Below are positions 6,780 through 11,905 of a stretch of DNA of 11,905 nt, piece by piece. The translations under genes and the position numbers were made by a program. The stretch's first letter is position 1. Every line of letters begins with the position of its first letter. The notes under the pieces were generated by a model that was not told the DNA's origin, did no database searches, and was given only the letters and a program-made list of their open reading frames with translations. This stretch comes from DATDGX01 sp036521875. Its GTDB lineage: Bacteria; Desulfobacterota; Binatia; Binatales; Binataceae. The stretch covers positions 1 to 11,905 of the forward strand of contig DATDGX010000148.1 in the NCBI GenBank assembly GCA_036521875.1. The letters are read 5' to 3'.

Positions 6780-6965
6780 ATGAAAATATCCAGCCACCGG
6801 ATGATGATCGTCGCGATGAGTCTCGGCGCTTGCGTCGCGACCAGCGGTTGCTTTTCCTGTACCGAGGAAGTGCAGCCGGCGCCGGCCCAAGTGGTAGTCG
6901 AGCCGGGAACTCCTACGACCTCGAGTTCAACTACGACCACCACCACTACCGCGCCGGCGCCATAA
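6780..6965 (+). CDS. Small putative secreted lipoprotein with Thr-rich tail
   Basis: The predicted protein has 61 residues. A basic start (MKISSHR) is followed by a hydrophobic stretch (MMIVAMSLGACVA) and then ATSGC at 20-24, which is an imperfect lipobox with T rather than L/V at -3. The mature part would begin CFSCTEE and end in a Pro/Thr/Ser-rich tail with seven consecutive Thr. If real, it would be anchored in a membrane with a short disordered extension. The ATG at 6780 is chosen because the signal-like region starts there. An in-frame ATG at 6744 would put charged and polar residues ahead of it. There is no SD. I do not recognise a family. The ORF is short, so a spurious call cannot be excluded, but the signal-peptide layout is not what random GC-rich sequence usually gives. 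Confidence 0.5.
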   Translation: MKISSHRMMIVAMSLGACVATSGCFSCTEEVQPAPAQVVVEPGTPTTSSSTTTTTTTAPAP

Positions 6966-7061
6966 TGAGTCCGGGCGCCGCCGCATAACTTCCTCTTTTA
7001 GGCGCTGAACCGTCATCACAGTCTTGGCGAGGGATCGCGGCGCGACTATGGCCTGCTGCGA

Positions 7062-7070
7062 TGATAGAAT
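7062..7070 (+). promoter_or_regulatory. Extended -10 promoter element of rnpB
   Basis: TGATAGAAT fits TGn-TATAAT at all but two positions. It ends 8 bases before the expected 5' end of RNase P RNA, so transcription would start at or next to the mature end. No recognisable -35 is present, which is usual for extended -10 promoters. The rest of 6966-7061 shows no gene. Confidence 0.55.
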
Positions 7071-7078
7071 CCGGCATG

Positions 7079-7409
<331 letters not shown>

Positions 7410-7418
<9 letters not shown>

Positions 7419-8645
7419 TTTCGCTCTAGCGCGGGTGCCGTGATGCGCGCGGCGGATGAGGCGCGACGCGGCGGCTTCGAGCGGTCGCAGCGCCGCGACG
7501 CCGCCGACCAGGTAGTCGCCGACGCGCGCGACCGCGGCGAGATCGCGCACGCCGAGGCCAATTTCAGGCGCGATCGCGAGCCTCACTCCCGCCGGCAACT
7601 CGCGCGCGAAACGCGCGATCCGCTCGATATCGCCGAGCGCCCGCGCGCGATGCTCCTCGAAGAAGGCGACCAGGTTGACAACGCCGCGACGTTTGTCGAT
7701 TTCCGATGCGACCGCGGCGCGCAGGCGCGGGATGTCCTCCAGATACTTCAGCGTGCCTACGCTTGCCATGCCCCACATACGCTCGTCCAAAAACCGGTTG
7801 ATTACGATCGCGGCGAGCTTCAGACCGTCACGTTCCATCTCGTCGATCAGCTCGCGCGCGCGTCGCAGCCGGTCAACCTCGGCGGTGGTGACCAGCACGA
7901 AGCGAACGGCGGGCGAATGCAGCAACGCGTGGGTCTTGCGCAGCCGATCGAGGATCGCGTCGACGGCCTCCGCGGCGGCGGCGAAAAACTCCGCGATGGT
8001 CGACAGCATCCGGACTCCGGCGAAGCGCTCGAGCTCGCGGACCACGAAGCGCGCCGCCCCACTCGCGAGTTTTGCTGCGAGACGGCCGGCCGCAAGGGAC
8101 GGCGTGAACAACCAGCGCGCGGCGCGCGAGTCCAAAAGCCGCATGTAGCGCGCCGGCGCCTCGAGGAATTCGAACGCGTGCGCGGCGGGCGGCGTGTCGA
8201 CGATCTCGAGATCGAACCGGCCGCTCTGATGCAAATCATAGAGCTGCTGCAGCGCGGCGAACGCGTCCGAGCCGGCGAACTCGGCGCTCAGGCTGCGGTA
8301 GAATGGGTTCTCGAAAATCCGTTTGCGCGCGGCGGGATCGATGGCGAAGCGCTCGATCATCGCGTCCCACGCGCCCTTCACGTCGAGCATCATCGCCGCG
8401 AGCGGGAGCGACGGGCTGAGACCCGCGGCTTTCAGAACGCGAGCGTCCAGCCGCGCAGGCTCTCCCCCGAGGCGCTCGAGCCCCAGCGCGTCGCGCAATC
8501 GGCGCGCCGGGTCGACCGTGATTACCGCGGTGTCGAGGCCCGAGGCCGCACTCGCGACGCCAAGCGCCGCGGCGACCGTCGTCTTTCCGACGCCGCCGGT
8601 GCCGAGCAGGATCAGAATCGAGCCTTTCTTGAGCAGGTCCTTCAA
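7410..8645 (-). CDS. ArsA/Get3-family ATPase (single-domain)
   Basis: The protein has 411 residues and belongs to the anion-transporting/tail-anchor ATPase branch of the SIMIBI P-loop proteins. The P-loop is GTGGVGKT (15-22). It lacks the signature lysine of the deviant Walker A (GKGGVGKT), which is Thr16 here. VDPARRL (44-50), DTPPAAHAFEFL (150-161) and VINRF (281-285) agree with the ArsA fold. No ArsB/Acr3 transporter or ArsR regulator is nearby, so arsenite export is not supported. Related single-domain proteins in actinobacteria and deltaproteobacteria have no firm role. The start is TTG at 8645, with GAAGGA 11 bases upstream. The stop lies inside the P1 helix of convergent rnpB. The gene is divergent from rmuC across 199 bases. 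Confidence 0.9.
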
Positions 8646-8745
8646 AACTAAAGCAATCCTTCGAACTGTCCTTCAAACCGGCAGCCGCGCAACTTAGACG
8701 GCGGGCATGCGCCGGGTCGCACACTTGCCGCAATCTCGCCGCGCC

Positions 8746-8754
8746 AATCTATCA
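8746..8754 (-). promoter_or_regulatory. Possible extended -10 of the arsA-like gene
   Basis: The minus strand reads TGATAGATT, again with the TGnTAGxxT form. It would start transcription about 94 bases ahead of the TTG codon. No -35 is evident. Between it and the gene, the minus-strand word TTYGAAGGA occurs three times (8677-8669, 8665-8657 and 8646-8638). Confidence 0.35.
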
Positions 8755-8815
8755 GGCGAATCAGACCTGTGCATTGCCGTCGGCCGGGTGGATTAGATGC
8801 TGCGGGCGGCTGAGA

Positions 8816-8821
8816 TAGAAT
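8816..8821 (+). promoter_or_regulatory. Candidate -10 element of rmuC
   Basis: TAGAAT is identical to the rnpB hexamer. It predicts a start near 8828, directly ahead of GGGGAG (8829-8834), which is an SD 10 bases before the rmuC ATG. No clear -35 is seen. Confidence 0.4.
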
Positions 8822-8844
8822 CACCATCGGGGAGAGACGCATCG

Positions 8845-10149
8845 ATGGAATGGCTGGTGGCGTTGGTGGTGGGAGTGGCTCTTGGCGCGGCCGTCGGATG
8901 GCTGGCCACGCAGCGCGCGATTGCCGCCGCAAATGCGGAAGCGGGAACCCTGCGGACCGAACTGGACGCGAACAAAGCCGAGGTCAGCGGCGCGCGCGGC
9001 CAGGTCGTCGAACTCGAGCGCGCGAAGGCCGCGGCCGAGGAGCGCGCGGCGCAGGAGCATCTGCGGGTCGAGGAGCAGAAGCTGATGCTCGCGCAGGCGG
9101 AGGCCAGGCTCAAGGACACCTTCAACGCGCTAGCCTCGCAGGCGCTGCGCACCAACAACGACGAGTTCCTGAGGCTTGCAGGCGAGCGCTTGCAGCCGGT
9201 CAAGGAATCGCTCGACAAGATGGATGCGCAGATTCGAGCGATCGAGCAGGCGCGCAATCAGGCTTACGGCGATCTCACTTCGCAGGTGCGCTCGCTTATC
9301 GATTCGCAGAGCGAGCTCCGCGTCGAGACCGCAAACCTGGCGAAGGCGCTGCGCAGTCCGACCGTTCGCGGCCGGTGGGGTGAGATTCAGTTGAAGCGGG
9401 TCGTCGAGTTGGCCGGGATGGTCAAGTGGTGCGACTTCTTCGAACAGGAAAGCCATGACACCGAAGAGGGCCGCCGCCGTCCCGACATGCGCGTGCAGTT
9501 GCCCGGCCGCAAGAACATCGTGGTCGACGCCAAGGTGCCGCTGCTCGCCTACCTGGAATCGCTGGAAGCGCCGAACGAGGACGTCCGCCTCGCGAAGCTC
9601 AAGGAGCATGCGCGCCAGGTCCGCGACCATGTCGCCGCGCTCAGCGCCAAGGCCTACTGGGATTATCTGCAGCCCACGCCGGAGTTCGTGGTGCTGTTCC
9701 TTCCCGGCGAAACTTTTTTCAGCGCCGCGCTCGAACAGGATCCTTCGCTGATCGAGCAGGGCGCGACCGGCAATGTAATCCTCGCCACGCCGACCACGCT
9801 GATAGCATTGCTCAAGGCGGTGTCGTACGGATGGCGGCAGGAACAGCTCGCGGAGAGCGCTCAGGAAATTTGCCGGCGCGGACAGGAACTGCACGATCGA
9901 GTGGCCACGCTGGTGGAGCATCTGAATAGAATTGGTACTTCCCTGAAGCGATCGGTCGAGGCATTCAACAGCGCGGCGGCGTCGCTCGAGACACGAGTAT
10001 TGCCCGCTGCGCGCCGCTTCAAGGAGCTGGGCGTTGCCAGCAGCAAGGATATCGAGGAGCTGGCGCAAGTCGATCAGATGCCGCTGGCTCTGGAAGCGCC
10101 GGAGCCGGACCCGCCGCCCGCGGTTACCGGGCCCCCGGAGCGTTCCTGA
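8845..10149 (+). CDS. rmuC: DNA recombination protein RmuC
   Basis: RmuC limits DNA inversion and rearrangement at short inverted repeats in E. coli. Its core is related to PD-(D/E)XK nucleases. The protein has 434 residues (E. coli 475). An N-terminal membrane segment (residues 2-22, LVALVVGVALGAAVGWL) is followed by an Ala/Glu-rich coiled coil to about 165. The RmuC domain shows RGRWGEIQLKRVVE (from 175), RPDMRVQLPG (from 212), VVDAKVPLLAYLE (with D228 and K230), and then LPGETFFSAALE and TPTTLIALLKAVSYGW. The C-terminus is Pro-rich and disordered. ATG at 8845 is chosen because GGGGAG sits 10 bases upstream and it begins exactly at the membrane segment. An upstream ATG at 8797 adds a charged stretch without an SD. 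The gene stands alone, followed by the decayed region. Confidence 0.95.
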   Translation: MEWLVALVVGVALGAAVGWLATQRAIAAANAEAGTLRTELDANKAEVSGARGQVVELERAKAAAEERAAQEHLRVEEQKLMLAQAEARLKDTFNALASQALRTNNDEFLRLAGERLQPVKESLDKMDAQIRAIEQARNQAYGDLTSQVRSLIDSQSELRVETANLAKALRSPTVRGRWGEIQLKRVVELAGMVKWCDFFEQESHDTEEGRRRPDMRVQLPGRKNIVVDAKVPLLAYLESLEAPNEDVRLAKLKEHARQVRDHVAALSAKAYWDYLQPTPEFVVLFLPGETFFSAALEQDPSLIEQGATGNVILATPTTLIALLKAVSYGWRQEQLAESAQEICRRGQELHDRVATLVEHLNRIGTSLKRSVEAFNSAAASLETRVLPAARRFKELGVASSKDIEELAQVDQMPLALEAPEPDPPPAVTGPPERS

Positions 10150-10163
10150 ACGCGAGGATGCCG

Positions 10164-10316
10164 CTACTCGGTTTCCGCGTCGTTGGGTGGCGGAGGCTTG
10201 AGATGGCTGCGCTCATCGCCGGCGACGATCCATCGCTCGACTTCGCGCCGCTCCTGCTTCAGGAAATTCGCGACGGCCTTGTTGAACCCCGCGTTCGCGA
10301 TGAAATGTGCGATGCG
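10164..10316 (-). pseudogene. C-terminal remnant, probably a DUF482/COG3146 GNAT-type protein
   Basis: About 50 residues read RIAHFIANAGFNKAVANFLK and onward through QERREVERWI to a stop at 10164. The pattern H-x-I, GF-x-x-AV, FL-x-x-ER-x-x-V is what I recall from the C-terminal end of the DUF482 (COG3146) acyltransferase-like proteins. These run about 380 residues, so roughly 330 residues are missing. Upstream in the same frame the sequence passes through a palindrome and then into non-homologous low-quality coding. The longer frame to 10721 overlaps the IS66 remnant on the other strand and is not a real gene. The fragment lies tail to tail with rmuC, 14 bases apart. That it is a gene remnant is fairly clear. 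The family name is a memory-based guess. Confidence 0.45.
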
Positions 10317-10510
10317 TGAGCGCCGGGTCGCGGAAGCGCGAAACCCGGGTGGGTTTCGCCAGGCTTGGATCAAGTCGTATGTGCGCGCTGCTGCTGCATC
10401 GCTATGCCGACGGCATGACATCGATGCAACGGCTGGGATCGCGACGTAGAAATTGGTGAGAGAGTGCAGTAAGACGCGTAGTGGTGGCGTCACTGCGCTG
10501 CCATTAACCT
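10317..10510. other. Unassigned spacer between two gene remnants
   Basis: This stretch joins the GNAT-like tail to the truncated IS66 transposase. It contains the 9-bp palindrome at 10338-10359. Apart from that, no reading frame on either strand resembles a protein I know. It probably derives from eroded insertion-sequence or flanking gene DNA. Confidence 0.4.
10338..10359. repeat. Perfect 9-bp inverted repeat with 4-base loop (REP-like hairpin)
   Basis: GCGAAACCC (10338-10346) pairs perfectly with GGGTTTCGC (10351-10359) across GGGT. No T-run follows on either strand, so an intrinsic terminator is unlikely. A REP-type palindrome or an insertion-sequence end hairpin is possible. It sits exactly where the GNAT-like remnant loses its homology. 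Confidence 0.6.
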
Positions 10511-11034
10511 CGTCGCCGCGCGCTGATCGAGCGGGCGGCCAGCGACAGGCAACTCGATGCGCCCGCACGACAGCGGCTGCGGCAGGAGCAGGCGCGGCCG
10601 ATTCTGGAGAAACTGCAAGCGTATCTGAAGGAGCAGCGGGCGACGGCGTTACCGAAGAGCCCGCTCGGTGCAGGCATCGGCTACGCGCTGCGCAACTGGA
10701 TCGCCCTGACGCGCTACGCAACTGGATCGCCCTGACGCGCTACGCCGAAGACGGCCGCCTCAAGATCGACAACAACGGAGCGGAGCAGGCGCTACGACCG
10801 ATCGTGCTTGGCCGCAAAAATTGGCTCTTCGCCGGGAGCGAAGCGGCGGCGCACCGAGCCGCCATCCTGTGTTCACTGGTTCAGACCTGCAAGCACCTGC
10901 AGATCAACCCTTTCGTGTATCTGCGCGACGTGATCGAGCGCGTCTCGACGCATCCGGCGCGGCTGGTCCTCGAGCTGACGCCACGCGAGTGGAAGCGCCT
11001 GCGGCGGGATTCCGGCGCGCAAGCAGCAGCCTGA
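10511..11034 (+). pseudogene. IS66-family transposase, 5'-truncated and frameshifted
   Basis: The C-terminal third of an IS66 TnpC-type transposase is visible in two frames. From about 10514 the frame reads ALIERAASDRQL, then RQEQARPILEKLQAYLKEQ, then LPKSPLGAGIGYALRNW, and ends in TGA at 10733-10735. A second frame continues from about 10718: TRYAEDGRLKIDNNGAEQAL, GRKNWLFAGSE, NPFVYLRDVIERV, ending at 11034. IDNNxAEQALRP carries the third catalytic acid of the DDE triad. The two earlier Asp residues are lost with the missing ~300 N-terminal residues. The frame change is caused by a 26-bp tandem duplication at 10692-10743. An in-frame TAA at 10505 marks the upstream limit. The element cannot be active. 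Confidence 0.88.
10692..10743 (+). repeat. Perfect 26-bp tandem duplication inside the IS66 remnant
   Basis: Positions 10692-10717 and 10718-10743 are identical, beginning GCAACTGGATCG and ending GACGCGCTAC. The unit encodes part of RNWIALTRY. Twenty-six is not a multiple of three, so the copy shifts the frame. The flanks share GCGCTRCGC, which could have primed replication slippage. Confidence 0.95.
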
Positions 11035-11115
11035 ACAGGGCCTCGGAGCAGGCTACTGGTGCATTGTGTCCCCAGCTGCGGTTCGCACCGCCAGTGCGTG
11101 CCGCGAGTCCAGGCG

Positions 11116-11211
11116 CTATGCACCCAATTCGTCGAGCAGCGCCTTGGCGTCTTTCAGGTCGGCGGTATCGAAGCCCTCTGTAGACCGGTCGAGGAAAAAC
11201 CGAGCCTTCTC
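11116..11211 (-). pseudogene. C-terminal remnant of an adenylate-cyclase/ATPase-type signalling protein
   Basis: About 31 residues end in STEGFDTADLKDAKALLDEL and two further residues, then TAG at 11118-11116. The words TEGFDTxDLK-AKALLDEL are typical of the very C-terminus of large class III adenylate cyclase / AAA-ATPase / TPR proteins (about 1,000 residues). Everything ahead of this tail is missing. Five bases further upstream the stop codon of a different TPR gene appears. The frame extends into that gene out of phase (to 11346) without homology. It is therefore a relic joined to the TPR gene by a deletion, or the tail of a degraded neighbour. Confidence 0.5.
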
Positions 11212-11215
11212 ACCG

Positions 11216-11905
11216 TCACTTGTCGAGACCCACTTTCTTGAGCAGCTCGATGAAGCGCGGTTCGGAGCGGAGCGGATCGTACATTCGGTCAACCTTAAAG
11301 AAGAGCGGCCATTGCGAGCGGACCTCGTAGGCCTTCTCGAATCCATCGAGCGCCCGCTGCTTGTCGCCCAGACCGAGATAGACTATTGCGGTGCAAAACG
11401 GCGAGACAAAGCGGCGCGCAGCCATCTGGTTCAGCGCCGCAATGATCGCCTCGGCCTTGGCCCGGTCGCCGGACTTCGCGTAAGCGTAGCCAAGAAAGCC
11501 GGTCATGAAGGGCGGAGAATCCGTCGCGATGGCCTTCTGCACTTCCGGAATCGCTTCGTTGAACTTACCGGCCTCGAGGTCGGCCCATCCGATAGCCCAC
11601 TGAGCGAAAGAGAAACTCGGATCCAACTCCAACGACTTGCGATACTGCTCCTTGGCCGCATCGTATTTTCCTTGCCACACGAGCGGAGAGGCCACGTCAT
11701 AGACAAACCCGGCGGAGAGCGGGTCCAGTTCACTCGCGCGGTTAAACTCGGCGAGAGCCTGATCGAAGCGTCCCTGGAACGCCAGAAGATAGCCGTAGGT
11801 ATCATGGGCATAGGCGTAGCTCGGATTCAGTTCGATCGCCCGCCGATATTCGCGCTCACCCTTGGCCCAATCAAAATCGTACGCGTACATCCCTGCCAGA
11901 GAAGT
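11216..11905 (-). CDS. TPR-repeat protein, C-terminal part (5' end outside window)
   Basis: The frame is open to the window edge, beginning TSLAGMYAYDFDW on the minus strand, so the gene is partial and the ATG at 11890 is internal. About 229 residues are visible. Tandem TPR units are clear: AEREYRRAIELNP-like (WAKGEREYRRAIELNPSYA), GRFDQALAEFNRASELDPLS, GKYDAAKEQYRKSLELDPSF and GKFNEAIPEVQKAIATD. The end, RRFVSPFCTAIVYLGLGDKQ followed by ALDGFEKAYEVRS and DPLRSEPRFIELLKKVGL, is the standard C-terminus of TPR proteins fused to a Ser/Thr kinase, a winged-helix DNA-binding domain or an adenylate cyclase. The repeats serve protein-protein contacts. The N-terminal effector domain is not in the window, so its role cannot be fixed. 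Confidence 0.88.
   Translation of the reverse strand, partial: TSLAGMYAYDFDWAKGEREYRRAIELNPSYAYAHDTYGYLLAFQGRFDQALAEFNRASELDPLSAGFVYDVASPLVWQGKYDAAKEQYRKSLELDPSFSFAQWAIGWADLEAGKFNEAIPEVQKAIATDSPPFMTGFLGYAYAKSGDRAKAEAIIAALNQMAARRFVSPFCTAIVYLGLGDKQRALDGFEKAYEVRSQWPLFFKVDRMYDPLRSEPRFIELLKKVGLDK

Noticed and set aside
10338..10359. Intrinsic terminator for rmuC
   Set aside because: The hairpin has no T-run on either strand and lies about 190 bases past rmuC, beyond a convergent gene remnant.
10317..10721. Extended minus-strand frame joined to the GNAT-like tail
   Set aside because: It crosses the palindrome and lies antisense to the IS66 remnant, with low-complexity Ala/Arg/Ser content and no homology.

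Overview
This is a GC-rich bacterial chromosome segment, mostly core housekeeping genes, with one decayed stretch at the right end. The gene set fits a Gram-negative, proteobacteria-like organism: GshB-type glutathione synthetase, PrmA, RsmE, DnaG, a class A RNase P RNA, RmuC and a C4 zinc-ribbon coiled-coil protein. The ArsA-like ATPase, the Spy/CpxP-like fragment and the signalling-type TPR protein suggest a deltaproteobacterial, Binatota or Desulfobacterota-type lineage. That placement is inferred from protein flavour only and was not computed.

Layout. Positions 1-222 hold the C-terminal end of a Spy/CpxP-like protein (+), converging on a tRNA-Phe gene (-, 273-348). A compact minus-strand operon prmA-rsmE-gshB (3082 down to 481) follows: ribosomal protein L11 methyltransferase, 16S rRNA m3U1498 methyltransferase and glutathione synthetase, joined by a 4-base overlap and a 5-base gap. 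A divergent intergenic region (3083-3301) separates it from a plus-strand pair, glycerophosphodiester phosphodiesterase and dnaG, which overlap by one base. Next on the plus strand come a CAT-anticodon tRNA, the zinc-ribbon coiled-coil protein, a 61-residue putative Thr-rich lipoprotein and the RNase P RNA gene rnpB. The 3' end of rnpB overlaps the 3' end of an oppositely oriented arsA-like gene. That gene is divergent from rmuC.

From 10150 to 11215 the DNA looks like a gene graveyard. It holds a C-terminal scrap of what is probably a DUF482/COG3146 acetyltransferase, a strong palindrome, a 5'-truncated IS66 transposase frameshifted by a perfect 26-bp tandem duplication, and a C-terminal scrap resembling adenylate-cyclase/ATPase signalling proteins. 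A TPR-repeat protein gene runs off the right edge.

Functionally the genes cover translation and RNA processing (two tRNAs, rnpB, prmA, rsmE), replication and repair (dnaG, rmuC), redox (gshB) and lipid headgroup turnover (GDPD). Several promoters appear to use an extended -10 of the form TGnTAGRAT. I see no defence island, CRISPR array, biosynthetic cluster or clearly novel multi-gene system. The most unusual points are the rnpB/arsA tail overlap, the ArsA-type P-loop lacking its signature lysine, dnaG with no rpoD downstream, and the decayed IS66 zone.
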